Shown piece by piece: positions 38,180 to 47,927 of a stretch of DNA of 62,316 nucleotides. Made by a program: the position numbers and the translations under genes. Position 1 is the first letter of the stretch; each line of letters opens with the position of its first letter. The stretch is from assembly GCA_007618135.1 (NCBI GenBank), contig PHFX01000157.1, positions 1 through 62,316 on the forward strand, given 5' to 3'. Origin of the DNA: Candidatus Brocadia sp. WS118. Lineage in GTDB: Bacteria; Planctomycetota; Brocadiia; Brocadiales; Brocadiaceae. Below the pieces are notes generated by a model. The model saw only the letters and a program-made list of their open reading frames with translations. It ran no database searches and was not told the DNA's origin.

Positions 38180-39517
38180 CTAATGAGTGCGCTTCCCCTG
38201 CGCATAAACCTCGATACCTTTCAGTATGTCCATGGCCCTTTCAAGCTGAATATCTTTATACATGAGCTGTTTTTTTTTCTTCTCAGAAATCTCTTTGTGT
38301 GCTGTATCTTTTTGCATAACTGCATCCATTTTTCGTTCTACATTTGACACAGATAAATTTTCGTGCAATGCCTTTGTCTCGGCCAAGCTAAGCGGAACCT
38401 TTACGTCAGGTTCTATTCCTTTATCGTGGATACAAACTCCCGAGGGGGTATAATACCGCGCAGTCGTCAATTTTAAGGCAGCTTTCCCGCTCCCTACCGG
38501 AATCAGACTCTGAACAGACCCCTTGCCAAACGTCTTAATACCTAATAATAAACCTCGCTTGTGATCCTTGAATGCACCTGCGACAATTTCCGATGCGCTC
38601 GCACTCCCGTTATTCACCAATACTACCAGGGGAAAATTGGGATACGTTCCCTTCTTATGGGCCTGATAGACATAATTTTGTGTCTTGTCTTTCCCTTGTG
38701 TAGAAACGATGATTCCTTTCTCCAGGAATTTATCAGCCATATCGACCGCAACATTCAATAAACCACCGGGGTTAAACCGTAAGTCCAAGATCATGCTTTT
38801 CATACCGTTTTTGAACAAATCTTGAACAGCAATATCCATGTCTTTTATGGTATTTTCCTGGAAATTCGACACAGCAAGATAACCAATTTTATACTCATCG
38901 TCCACAATTCTCGCACCCCGGATACTATTTACATAAATCTTTGCCCGTTCAATAGTGATATCGACTGGCGCTGTGTCACCTTCATGAACAACCGTCAGGG
39001 TGATTTTCGTCCCCAACTTTCCCCTGAGCTTTTTCACAGCTTCACGGATCGTCATGTTTTCGGTGGATTCACCATCGATCTTGATAATTCGATCACCCAC
39101 CAGGATTCCGGCTTTAAATGCAGGAGAATCAAGTAAGGGAGTAATTACGATCAACAACCCCTCCTTGATAATCACCTCGATTCCCAATCCTTCAAATTCC
39201 CCTTCTGTTTCAATCTTGAGGTCTTCCAGCTCTTCCGAACTGAAATATTGGCTATAGGGATCCAGGCCGGAAAGCATGCCACGGTATGCATTGGTAAGGA
39301 TTGTGTTAAGCTTGATTTCTTCAACATACTTATCCTGTAACTCTTTTACAATCCGGATGAACTCTTCAAATTCCTCATAAACACTCTTTTTGTCCTGTTG
39401 AACGTCTTCTTTTACTTCAACGAGAGGTTTTTCAAGGGCATTGTCCTGCCCGAATGCAATTACATTCAGCAACAGAAGGATTATAAATATTACAGAAAAG
39501 CATAATCTCGGCTTCAT
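38180..39517 (-). CDS. C-terminal processing protease (S41 family)
   Basis: A 445-residue periplasmic serine protease. It has a signal peptide (about 1-23), a PDZ domain (about 95-180, with GLGIEVIIKEGLLIVITPL) and an S41 catalytic domain with the Ser in NNGSASASEI and the Lys in GIKTFGKGSVQS. It trims or degrades envelope proteins from exposed C-termini. The ATG at 39517 overlaps the stop of a transketolase remnant by four bases (ATGA), which preserves an ancestral operon link. Confidence 0.94.
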   Translation of the reverse strand: MKPRLCFSVIFIILLLLNVIAFGQDNALEKPLVEVKEDVQQDKKSVYEEFEEFIRIVKELQDKYVEEIKLNTILTNAYRGMLSGLDPYSQYFSSEELEDLKIETEGEFEGLGIEVIIKEGLLIVITPLLDSPAFKAGILVGDRIIKIDGESTENMTIREAVKKLRGKLGTKITLTVVHEGDTAPVDITIERAKIYVNSIRGARIVDDEYKIGYLAVSNFQENTIKDMDIAVQDLFKNGMKSMILDLRFNPGGLLNVAVDMADKFLEKGIIVSTQGKDKTQNYVYQAHKKGTYPNFPLVVLVNNGSASASEIVAGAFKDHKRGLLLGIKTFGKGSVQSLIPVGSGKAALKLTTARYYTPSGVCIHDKGIEPDVKVPLSLAETKALHENLSVSNVERKMDAVMQKDTAHKEISEKKKKQLMYKDIQLERAMDILKGIEVYAQGKRTH

Positions 39518-39684
39518 TTTTTCTTTCGCTCTATGACTCGTTTTACTGTCAAAATAATATCTTCCGGCATGAGATGATAGTCCTTAAAAAGGATATCAGG
39601 ATCTCCCGATTGGCCAAACCGATTGTCAATACCTGTCATCTCTATGGGAACAGGGCAAGTTCTTGCTATTACTGATGCAACAGT
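39514..39684 (-). pseudogene. Transketolase C-terminal subunit remnant
   Basis: An open frame encodes about 56 residues matching the end of transketolase or DXS-type C-terminal subunits: TVASVIARTCPVPIEMTG, DNRFGQSGDPDILF and MPEDIILTVKRVI. The DRFGxSG signature is present as DNRFGQSG. Everything upstream of this point is unrelated, so the 5' part of the gene has been deleted. The stop overlaps the start of the S41 protease gene. Confidence 0.7.
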
Positions 39685-40128
39685 GCAGGACAACCGTGTC
39701 CTTTCGACAAAATGAACCTATCCCTATCACTCCACGCAGGAAGTTGTGGGTTGTGTCTTAATTTATTATAAAAAAGTGCAACCAGGAGATCTACCGCTTA
39801 CAATGAACTGACAGGATGTCCAGACCCTGCCTTGGTCAGCATCCTTATAATATGTCTTCGAATAACCTTTAAGCGTTCTTCTAAAGATTTTGTATTTAAT
39901 GACTGTAAATTTTTCTTAAATTTTATTCTTTATCCCGTGCGGACAAATAGATACCCATACCCATTTTTAATGTTAGTACATAACAGAACGTTTTACAACT
40001 TGTCTCGTATGCCAGAATGTAAGCATAATTCGGGGGGGGGATTATCGTGTATTGAACAACTATTCCATGGTAGGTGTGAGGACACGGATCTTGACTACTT
40101 TTGCTCTAAGCGGTCCGCCAGAGATACG
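39685..40128. other. Gap upstream of transketolase remnant
   Basis: No gene is supported. The frame at 39832-40251 runs across the tRNA gene and is an artefact. A run of nine G at 40032-40040 is notable. Confidence 0.6.
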
Positions 40129-40204
40129 TGGTGGGCAGAGCCGGGATCGAACCGGCGACACCAGGATTTTCAGTCCTGTGCTCTACCAACTGAGCTATCT
40201 GCCC
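40129..40204 (-). tRNA. tRNA-Phe (GAA)
   Basis: A 76-base cloverleaf including an encoded CCA end (40129-40131). The acceptor stem GGGCAGA, D arm AGCTCAGTTGGTAGAGC, anticodon loop CTGAAAA with anticodon GAA, and the T arm GCCGGTTCGATCCCGGC are all standard. A near-consensus promoter lies about 40 bases upstream. Confidence 0.97.
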
Positions 40205-40244
40205 TTTTTAACATAACAAACGATATATTGAAATTTATTGTAAC

Positions 40245-40273
40245 ATTATAGGGTTTCTATAGAAGCAAGTCAA
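40245..40273 (-). promoter_or_regulatory. Consensus promoter for tRNA-Phe
   Basis: On the minus strand TTGACT (40273-40268), a 17-base spacer and TATAAT (40250-40245) form a strong sigma-70-type promoter. Transcription should start near 40238, about 34 bases before the mature tRNA. Confidence 0.88.
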
Positions 40274-40837
40274 GGTATTTATTCTTCCCCTTTTTCATAG
40301 TTTGTTACTATTTTTAATCGCAAATTCTTTTGTATATGACCATCATAAGTACTGTTTAATTATTGATCAACGAAAAATCTCGGGTGTTTAACATTTCACC
40401 AATGTAACATATTTGCTCCAATGATTTTTCTCTCTGTCAATCAACTGCTTTTCTATAGTAAACGTATTGAATACGTTGACATGTGCTGGTCATTGCGAGC
40501 AACAGCGAAGCAATTCTACCATAGAGATTGCTTCGGGCCGACACCCTCGCAATGACAACTTTCCCTATGCGCTTACTATACGATCAGTACCACTGCTGAT
40601 ACATAAAGATGCCAATAATTTTCTCTTGCCAGCCTTTTAAGTACGAAAGGGCGAAATCTCCTGGTTAAGGACAGGTTAATCCGGATAGTAAGTTTGTAAA
40701 ACTCATGTCTGTCGGGAGAATGATATGATTTGTTTGGCTTGAATATTGCTTGTAGTCTGGTGCTACCGGGAAATAATGATTGATTTTTCGTTTAATTTCA
40801 TTATGGCAGATTATTCGATCTCGAAGACATCAAAAGT
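40274..40837. other. Upstream region of glycosylation island
   Basis: This holds the repeat at 40489-40556 and an unexplained G/A-rich stretch (40640-40790) before the first glycosyltransferase gene. I find no sigma-28 or clear sigma-70 promoter here. Confidence 0.5.
40489..40556. repeat. CATTGCGAG inverted-end repeat
   Basis: The 11-base ends GTCATTGCGAG and CTCGCAATGAC are perfect inverted repeats. It is a third copy of the family at 33416-33486 and 35016-35133. Confidence 0.8.
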
Positions 40838-42349
40838 ATGCCAATACCAGAAGCAGATCACTATTTTTGCGAAGCAAAACAGTTTAAACAAAACGGACTT
40901 CATCAGGAAGCAGTTACATCTTATAAAAAAGCCATTGAAACAGACCCGCATTTCATTCCTGCATATTACAACCTAGCCCTGCTTTATCACCAGACACATC
41001 AATTTGACGACGCCGTTATATATTTGAAAAAAGTATTGGCTTTGGACCCCAACGACGCCTCCGCAATGAACAATTTAGGTGTTGTATTGTATGCAATCGA
41101 CAGGTTTCATGAAGCAAAAAAATATTTTCAAGAGGCTATATCACTCGAAAAAGAATATCAGGAAGCCCGGGATAACTTAAAAAAAGTACGCCAAAGATTA
41201 CAGAATACGCAAATACCGTCAACCCATAATCGTCCCATTGATACTAATGATACCCCTGCATTAAAGGTTGGTTTTGTTAGTATCTGGTTTGAACGGGGGC
41301 AATCGTACGTAACAAAAACCTTACGGGATGCTATTGCGCAAGAACATGAGACTTTTGTTTTTGCGAGAACTGGCGGTGTATACGACCAACCTATGTTGCA
41401 AACCGATGGCATGTGGGCGGTCCCGAATTTAACAACATTTCCTGATTATACTATTCCCTGCGAAATATTCGGTAAATGGATAGATAATAATGCTCTCGAT
41501 GTAGTAATTTTTAATGAAGAATACGACTGGAAGCTTGTCGGTTTATGCAAGAAAAAAGGTGTCAAGACAGTAACGTATCTTGACTATTACAAGGATGACT
41601 GGAAACCCTACATGTGCTTGTACGATGCGGTGCTCTGTTCTACGAAACGCACCTTTTTTCTGGTCAAAGATTTTTGCAAAGCCTATTACATTGGGTGGGG
41701 AATTGATACAGAACTTTTTAAACCATCAAATGGTGGAGATAAACATACCTTTTTTCACAATGCAGGATGGTTAGGCATCAATTACCGGAAAATGACGCCT
41801 GCCGTAATCATTGCTTTTGATGCACTTTCCCGGCGTAATCCGGATATAACTTTATTCATTCATGCCCAGGCTGAACTTGAAAGGCTTCCGCCAGAAATTA
41901 TCCCCATCGTCCGTAATAATTCCCGTATTACGTATCACAGAGAAACCGTACCAGCGCCGGGCCTCTATCATAAAGGGAAGATCCTTGTTTTCCCAAGCAA
42001 ACTGGAAGGACTGGGATTGCCTCTCCTGGAAGGCATGTCATGTGGCCTGCCTGCTATAGCAACTGATGCTCCACCCATGAATGAATTTGTTCAGGACGGT
42101 TGCAACGGTATTCTGGTTAAGGTTGCTCAAAAGTTCACCAGACAGGACAATATCGCATTTCCTGAAGAAACGGTAGATATCAATGATTTGATGATAAAGA
42201 TGCAAAAACTAGCAAATGATCAGAAACTCCAAGTCTTTATGTCAGATAATTGCCGAAAATATGCAGTACAGCACTTAAATTTGCGTAAATTAAAAGATAA
42301 GATTCACCGTATTTTGTTTACCCTACCCGTAAACGGAATCACACCTTAG
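40838..42349 (+). CDS. TPR-glycosyltransferase family 1 fusion
   Basis: A 503-residue protein with three N-terminal TPRs (about 5-110) and a GT-B glycosyltransferase (about 135-490) carrying the C-terminal donor-binding region LGLPLLEGMSCGLPAIATDAP. It first makes the TPR module and then a nucleotide-sugar transferase, a layout suited to binding a protein acceptor. It opens a same-strand run of sugar genes that ends at the flagellin cluster. The acceptor is probably flagellin or a surface glycan (inference). Confidence 0.85.
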   Translation: MPIPEADHYFCEAKQFKQNGLHQEAVTSYKKAIETDPHFIPAYYNLALLYHQTHQFDDAVIYLKKVLALDPNDASAMNNLGVVLYAIDRFHEAKKYFQEAISLEKEYQEARDNLKKVRQRLQNTQIPSTHNRPIDTNDTPALKVGFVSIWFERGQSYVTKTLRDAIAQEHETFVFARTGGVYDQPMLQTDGMWAVPNLTTFPDYTIPCEIFGKWIDNNALDVVIFNEEYDWKLVGLCKKKGVKTVTYLDYYKDDWKPYMCLYDAVLCSTKRTFFLVKDFCKAYYIGWGIDTELFKPSNGGDKHTFFHNAGWLGINYRKMTPAVIIAFDALSRRNPDITLFIHAQAELERLPPEIIPIVRNNSRITYHRETVPAPGLYHKGKILVFPSKLEGLGLPLLEGMSCGLPAIATDAPPMNEFVQDGCNGILVKVAQKFTRQDNIAFPEETVDINDLMIKMQKLANDQKLQVFMSDNCRKYAVQHLNLRKLKDKIHRILFTLPVNGITP

Positions 42350-42398
42350 TTTTGATTTTGAACAAGAACCGGTGAAATACGTATCTTATTGTGGAAAT

Positions 42399-43316
42399 AT
42401 GCTCAAAGTTCACTTAGTTGGTGCACAAAAAACAAATTATCCCTGGGGTTTTGAAAACCATGTAATCTCGGCATTAGAGAAGATAGGTTGCAAGGTCATC
42501 AGTACAGACTTCCGCCAAGAACGTCAAAACCTCCAAAAACTCTTGCAACAAGAAGCGGACATTGTTCTTGTTTGTAAAGGTGAATTTATTCCCCCGGAAT
42601 TGATAAAATCGCTTCCTTACCCAACAGCCTTATGGTATTGCGAGCAGATTGGCAATGAAAAAGAGGTAGATTATGAATCATTTCTCAGGAGAAAAGAACT
42701 GGCATACAACGCAACTGCCTTTGATTTTGTTTTTACCCACGACAAGGCAAACAGGGAAATTTACAAAAATATTGGCTGTAAACGCGTGTATTGGTTACCT
42801 TCTGCGGCAGTAAATACCACGGTGCATAAAAAGCTTTGTATTCCCAAAAAACATGATATTACCTTTATTGGTAGTAAAACAAACCGACGCAAAAATATAC
42901 TCACTGCTCTGGAAAAACATTTTAACATTTTTACTCCGAATATATGGGACAGTAAAGAACTAAATAATGTATTTAATGAGTCAAAAATCGTCCTAAATAT
43001 TCATCTTTCTGACCTACCTAATATGGAAACAAGAATTGGCGAGGTACTCGGTTCAGGATCATTTCTCCTTACAGAAGAACTTTCAAGTAAAGATCTTTTT
43101 AACAACAGAGAACACCTTGTCCAATGGAAGAGAGGAGACCTTGACGACCTTACAGATAAAATTAAATATTACCTCCTTCATGACGGTGAAAGAGAAAGAA
43201 TCGCCAATAATGGACATCAATTTGCGGTTGAGCAGCATACCTTCGAGAAGAGAATGGAAGAATTATTGACTTTTGTCGATTTTGGTAAAACCGTAGTGGG
43301 TAATCTTCAAGCATGA
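42399..43316 (+). CDS. CgeB-like glycosyltransferase
   Basis: A 305-residue GT-B protein of the CgeB/DUF3880 type. It opens directly with a strand (MLKVHLVGAQKTNYPWGFEN) and ends with the glycosyltransferase 1-2 segment (NMETRIGEVLGSGSFLLTEEL...). GTG 42372 is an alternative start, nine codons earlier. Its last four bases overlap the next gene, so the two are translationally coupled and may act successively on the same glycan. Confidence 0.8.
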   Translation: MLKVHLVGAQKTNYPWGFENHVISALEKIGCKVISTDFRQERQNLQKLLQQEADIVLVCKGEFIPPELIKSLPYPTALWYCEQIGNEKEVDYESFLRRKELAYNATAFDFVFTHDKANREIYKNIGCKRVYWLPSAAVNTTVHKKLCIPKKHDITFIGSKTNRRKNILTALEKHFNIFTPNIWDSKELNNVFNESKIVLNIHLSDLPNMETRIGEVLGSGSFLLTEELSSKDLFNNREHLVQWKRGDLDDLTDKIKYYLLHDGERERIANNGHQFAVEQHTFEKRMEELLTFVDFGKTVVGNLQA

Positions 43317-44419
43317 AACTAATCAGCTCAAATTCTAAATACAACCATGAGTTAGATACATCTTCATTGAATGAACAAATTCATAAGATACGAGCACATC
43401 TTAGGAAAACAGGCAAGACACGTTCTTCAAAAGACAGACTTCGAGTCTTCGCCGCGGTACATCATGTGAATTGGGAAAAACATGGTTTAGTAGACGGATG
43501 GGCAGAAATTACCGACACAATACACTATGATTGGGGAAATTCTTTTGATCAATATACCCCTGACTGGCATCAAAAAGGTAAGGTGGCTTTCAATAAAGAG
43601 TTACTCCGCCGTGTTGAATTGGTCCATCGCAAGGAACCGATCGATATTTTTTTTTCCTACCTTTCCGGAAGATGGGTTTACCCCGAAACAATACGAACCA
43701 TCAGTAATATGAATCTCATAACAGTCAATATTAGTTTGGATGACACACTAAAATTTCGGGGACTCCCGGAAGCCGGTGGTTTTTCCGGAAATGTTGAAAT
43801 TGCACCAGAATTTGATTTTTGCATCACCTGCCAATCCCAAGAAGACGTTCACAAATATCGTACGGTTGGCGCCCGGGTGCTGTTTTTAGCGCCGGGAGCA
43901 AATCCATATACTTTTTCCCCATTGCCAGTATCACGAGATATTCCCGTTTCTTTTACTGGTCAATGTTACGGTGTACGGCCCCGTATCATCGCCTGGTTAA
44001 AGGACCATGGCATCTCAGTCCAAACGTATGGCAAAGGCTGGCCCTCATCTGAGATATCATCTCAAGATATGAATGTAATTTATTCCCGCTCTCTTATAAA
44101 CCTTGGCTTTGGTTTTATTGGAAACTCCTATGTAACCGGTTTAAAGGGCAGAGATTTTGAAGTTCCTCTGATGGGAGGGCTTTATTTGACAACATATAAT
44201 CAAGGGCTCGAAGATTATTTTACTATCGGAGAAGAAATTGACTGCTACCGGAATGAAGTGGAATTACTTACAAAGCTATACTATTACTTGACACATCCGT
44301 CTCATGCCTTAAAAATTGGCGCATCGGGAAGGATTCGGTGTCTTCGGGATCATACCTGGGTCAACCGATTTAAAACCATCCTTAACATCACTGGTATTTC
44401 AGACCATACTTTAGAATGA
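43313..44419 (+). CDS. CgeB-like glycosyltransferase
   Basis: A 368-residue protein with a GT-B type C-terminal half (RDFEVPLMGGLYLTTYNQGLEDYF and DHTWVNRF), related to but divergent from the gene just upstream. Its ATG overlaps the preceding stop (ATGA). Similar proteins modify spores, surface polysaccharides or flagellin in other bacteria. No membrane segment is seen. The donor sugar cannot be told from sequence. Confidence 0.8.
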   Translation: MKLISSNSKYNHELDTSSLNEQIHKIRAHLRKTGKTRSSKDRLRVFAAVHHVNWEKHGLVDGWAEITDTIHYDWGNSFDQYTPDWHQKGKVAFNKELLRRVELVHRKEPIDIFFSYLSGRWVYPETIRTISNMNLITVNISLDDTLKFRGLPEAGGFSGNVEIAPEFDFCITCQSQEDVHKYRTVGARVLFLAPGANPYTFSPLPVSRDIPVSFTGQCYGVRPRIIAWLKDHGISVQTYGKGWPSSEISSQDMNVIYSRSLINLGFGFIGNSYVTGLKGRDFEVPLMGGLYLTTYNQGLEDYFTIGEEIDCYRNEVELLTKLYYYLTHPSHALKIGASGRIRCLRDHTWVNRFKTILNITGISDHTLE

Positions 44420-44426
44420 GCCATAG

Positions 44427-45590
44427 ATGGCAATAAACTTAAACATTATGCCAAAAATAATGAGTGTGTTCGGCACACGACCAGAAGCCATTAAGCTTGC
44501 ACCGGTAATTAAAGAACTCCGGCAACATTCTGATGCACTAAAAAGCGTTGTAGCAGTTACTGCTCAACACAGACAAATGCTTGACAGCGTTCTGAAAGCC
44601 TTCTCTATTCAACCAGATTACGATCTGGATGTTATGGCTGAAAACCAAGGGCTATCCGATATAACCAGTAAAGTATTAAAAAATATGGAAACAATTTATG
44701 ATAAAGAACGGCCTGATCTGGTCTTGATACAAGGAGACACAACCACGGTGTTTTCAGCCTCATTAGCTGCTTATTATAAACGTATCCCTGTTGGACATAT
44801 TGAAGCCGGATTGCGGTCACGGAATAAATATCATCCTTTCCCGGAAGAGATAAATCGGTGTCTTACCAGTGTTATAGCGAACCTACACTTCGCACCAACT
44901 GATGAAGCAAAAAGCAATTTATTGCGTGAAGGAATTGATGAAGATCGTATTTGTGTAACCGGCAATACGGTTATCGATGCCCTGCTGGATACCGCAAAGC
45001 ATGATTTTACTTTTGAGAATGATTCACTCAACACCATAAAGGGCAAAATGGTATTAATAACAGCACACAGACGGGAAAGCTTCGGAAAACCCTTTATTAA
45101 TATCTGTAACGCAATCCTGACGTTAGCGAAAAAATACCCGGACGTTACTTTTGTGTATCCCGTTCATCCCAATCCAAATGTAAGAAATATTGTATACCAG
45201 ATGTTAGAACACGCGGCAAATATATTACTTATCCAGCCTTTAGAATACGGGCCTTTTGTTCACTTAATGAAACGTGCCTGTATTATTTTAACAGACTCCG
45301 GCGGTATTCAGGAGGAAGCCCCTTCCTTGCATAAACCAGTCCTCATACTTCGTGAGGTAACAGAACGCCCGGAGGCCGTGATGGCTGGATGCGCAAAACT
45401 CGTGGGTACACATCTAAAGACTATTGTCAAAGAAACAGTACGATTGCTAGAAGATCAGAAAGAATATCATCGAATGGCTCATGCTGTAAATCCTTTTGGG
45501 GATGGATGTGCTGCAAAACGCATCGTTAACTTCATTAAAAATAAACTTATCAAAAAACAACGACACCATGCAAATTATGAAATGTGTTAA
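44427..45590 (+). CDS. wecB: UDP-N-acetylglucosamine 2-epimerase
   Basis: A 387-residue epimerase that interconverts UDP-GlcNAc and UDP-ManNAc. It contains SVFGTRPEAIKLAPVI, GDTTTVFSASLAAYY, HIEAGLRS, PEEINR and DSGGIQEEAP, all standard. ATG 44448 would give the usual family N-terminus; no Shine-Dalgarno site decides between the two. In this cluster it would supply a ManNAc-type donor for the neighbouring transferases. Confidence 0.95.
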   Translation: MAINLNIMPKIMSVFGTRPEAIKLAPVIKELRQHSDALKSVVAVTAQHRQMLDSVLKAFSIQPDYDLDVMAENQGLSDITSKVLKNMETIYDKERPDLVLIQGDTTTVFSASLAAYYKRIPVGHIEAGLRSRNKYHPFPEEINRCLTSVIANLHFAPTDEAKSNLLREGIDEDRICVTGNTVIDALLDTAKHDFTFENDSLNTIKGKMVLITAHRRESFGKPFINICNAILTLAKKYPDVTFVYPVHPNPNVRNIVYQMLEHAANILLIQPLEYGPFVHLMKRACIILTDSGGIQEEAPSLHKPVLILREVTERPEAVMAGCAKLVGTHLKTIVKETVRLLEDQKEYHRMAHAVNPFGDGCAAKRIVNFIKNKLIKKQRHHANYEMC

Positions 45591-45602
45591 GGATGAACTG
45601 TT

Positions 45603-46361
45603 ATGACTCAAAGCAACCTGCTGGAAAATCTTAATTATTTAGTACGTCATCTCAAAAGTATAAAATCCCCGATATTGGAGCATCCAAACTTTGCTCAATA
45701 TATATCGGATATTACAGAATACTATAAGGATGCACATGCTGAATCACGCTTGACTTTCTGGCCTTGCCTGGATGATAGAACACACGAAACATTCTTTGAT
45801 AAATATTACTTCTACCAGGATACCTGGGCTGCCCGTAAGATATTTGAAATACATCCAAAACAGGTAACGGACTTAGGGTCTACTGCGCTGCTTGTTGGAA
45901 TCATTTCTCAGTTCGTTCCCACCGTGAGCATTGATATAAGACCTTTACCTGTTTCACTGCCCGGCTTTACCTGTAAGCGTGCCTCTATTACCGACTTGCC
46001 TTTTGAGGCAGGTACCATTGAATTTCTCGGCAGCATGAGTGTTATGGAACATGTTGGGCTTGGGCGCTATGGTGACAAATTAGATGCACAAGGGAGTATC
46101 AATGCCTTTATGGAGGTCTCACGGGTAATCAAGCCCGGCGGACATTTTTTGTTTAGCGTTCCCCTGAGCCATACACCGGGACTGGTATTTAATGCCCACA
46201 GGATCTTTAGCAAACAACAATTTACCTCTTTTTTGCCTAATTTTAGGTTACTTGAAGAACTGTTCCTTTTCCCCGAACCGGGAAGTGAAAAAGACGTGAC
46301 AAAACTTAAGGATTTTCAGTTCTGCGTCTGGTGTGCACACATGGTAAAAATGGACACCTAA
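45603..46361 (+). CDS. DUF268-type SAM-dependent methyltransferase
   Basis: A 252-residue protein with a methyltransferase fold: motif I DLGSTALLVG, acidic strand-2 end SIDIRP, and the family signature VMEHVGLGRYGDKLDAQGS with VIKPGGHFLFSVPL. This DUF268 group sits in surface-glycan loci and likely methylates a sugar. AAGGATG precedes the ATG. It lies 12 bases after wecB, in the same run. Confidence 0.82.
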   Translation: MTQSNLLENLNYLVRHLKSIKSPILEHPNFAQYISDITEYYKDAHAESRLTFWPCLDDRTHETFFDKYYFYQDTWAARKIFEIHPKQVTDLGSTALLVGIISQFVPTVSIDIRPLPVSLPGFTCKRASITDLPFEAGTIEFLGSMSVMEHVGLGRYGDKLDAQGSINAFMEVSRVIKPGGHFLFSVPLSHTPGLVFNAHRIFSKQQFTSFLPNFRLLEELFLFPEPGSEKDVTKLKDFQFCVWCAHMVKMDT

Positions 46362-46428
46362 ATTGTCACATTAGTTTACCGGATATTTATTTTTCATCAG
46401 TAATAACAATAGAATAAATGTAAACACG

Positions 46429-47853
46429 ATGGAAAAATCTCAAAATCAAAGAATTTCGGCATGTCTAATCGTGAAAAATGAGGAAGAACTGCTCCCCAAG
46501 TGTTTAAACAGCATCAAAAATGCAGTCGATGAAATTGTTATTGTCGATACGGGATCTACAGATAACACCGTAACAGTTGCCAAAAATTTCGGCGCTCAAG
46601 TCTATCATCACTCGTGGAATGACAGTTTCAGTGAGGCAAGAAATCATTGCTTAAAATATGCATCGGGTGACTGGATTCTTCAGATAGATGCCGATGAAGA
46701 ACTCGAACAAGCGGATATTACTAAACTGAAAAGTGCCATAAACAGCGCTAATTATAATGCCATTGCAGTAGCAATCCACAGCACTATAAAAGACAGCGAT
46801 CACAAATTCTACAATATTAGAGTTTTCAGGCGCGGCAAGGGTTTCTATAAGGACATTGTCCACGAGCAAGTTGTTATTGACGGAAACCGTCTTTCAACTG
46901 AAATAAGGTTTTACCACCATGGGTATAATCTTGATGAAAACAAAATGAAAATAAAGTGGCAAAATACTACTCGTCTTCTTCAAAAACAAATTGAACAAAA
47001 CAAGTTTAATAGTTTTGCATGGTTCAATCTTATACGGAACTATCGTACACAAGAACTCTTTAACGATGGTATTATTGCAGGAGAAAGAGCCCTCACCATA
47101 TTAACGCCAAACACTTGCCCAACGTATCAAAATACGAGCATCAATATGCATCACTATGCAATGATTAGCTATGAAACTGCTAATTGCCATCTTCACATAT
47201 CATCCACGGAAAAAGCAAAGGAATTGTGTTATCATGCTTTATCGAAGCTAGAAGCGGCTGGAATTGCTCCAGAAAACATTGATATTTTATTCACCCTTGC
47301 CTGTACCTATCTAAAAGAAGGCAGTTATCAAGGAGCAATTCAATATTTTAATCGCTTTTTATCGCTGCAAGAATGGTATCTTAACAACATGAATACGAAT
47401 TCTCTTATGGCTGATACGTTGGGATATAATTACGCAGCACATAATGGCATAGGTTATTGCCTGGGAAATTTAGGACAATGGAAAGTCGCTATAAAATATT
47501 TACAAAAAGCGATAGCTCTTAATCCGAGATATTGCACAGCATACAAGAATCTTGCACTTTGTTACGAAAACACCGGAAATCTTAACCATGCGATTAATAC
47601 CCTATTAAAAATCATTTCAGAAAATATTGCAGATGACACTGTATGGTTAAATCTAGGAGAACTATACATAAGACAAGATGCATATGAGAATGCAATCCCG
47701 TGTTTTGAGAAATATTTATGGGAACATCCTGCTGATAAAAAAACATTACTGAAAATTGCATGGTGTTATGAAAAGCTAGGCCATCTAGAGGCAGCACTGA
47801 TTGGTTATAGATCTGCAGAAGCGTTAAAAGAGCCGGTATGTTTTAAACCGTGA
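46429..47853 (+). CDS. GT2-TPR glycosyltransferase (SunS-like)
   Basis: A 474-residue protein with an N-terminal GT-A domain (about 8-230: SACLIVKNEE, DEIVIVDTGSTDNT, FSEARNH, LQIDADEELE with the metal-binding DxD equivalent) and a C-terminal TPR array (about 270-465). SunS-type enzymes glycosylate proteins, and the TPR part would bind the acceptor. It is one of four GT2-TPR paralogues around the flagellin genes, with flagellin as the likely acceptor (inference). Confidence 0.85.
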   Translation: MEKSQNQRISACLIVKNEEELLPKCLNSIKNAVDEIVIVDTGSTDNTVTVAKNFGAQVYHHSWNDSFSEARNHCLKYASGDWILQIDADEELEQADITKLKSAINSANYNAIAVAIHSTIKDSDHKFYNIRVFRRGKGFYKDIVHEQVVIDGNRLSTEIRFYHHGYNLDENKMKIKWQNTTRLLQKQIEQNKFNSFAWFNLIRNYRTQELFNDGIIAGERALTILTPNTCPTYQNTSINMHHYAMISYETANCHLHISSTEKAKELCYHALSKLEAAGIAPENIDILFTLACTYLKEGSYQGAIQYFNRFLSLQEWYLNNMNTNSLMADTLGYNYAAHNGIGYCLGNLGQWKVAIKYLQKAIALNPRYCTAYKNLALCYENTGNLNHAINTLLKIISENIADDTVWLNLGELYIRQDAYENAIPCFEKYLWEHPADKKTLLKIAWCYEKLGHLEAALIGYRSAEALKEPVCFKP

Positions 47854-47927
47854 GACACTACCGTGGGAATTCATGCAAATCCATCTTATTTAAAACAATA
47901 GCAATAGAGAAACTTCAATAACAACCC

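Noticed and set aside
39832-40251. 139-residue frame across the tRNA region
   Set aside because: Its C-terminal part (WWAEPGSNRRHQDF) is the antisense reading of tRNA-Phe, a classic false gene.
40600-40790. Possible riboswitch before the first glycosyltransferase
   Set aside because: Some GAAA and purine-rich segments recall c-di-GMP riboswitches, but the conserved core and pairing could not be matched.
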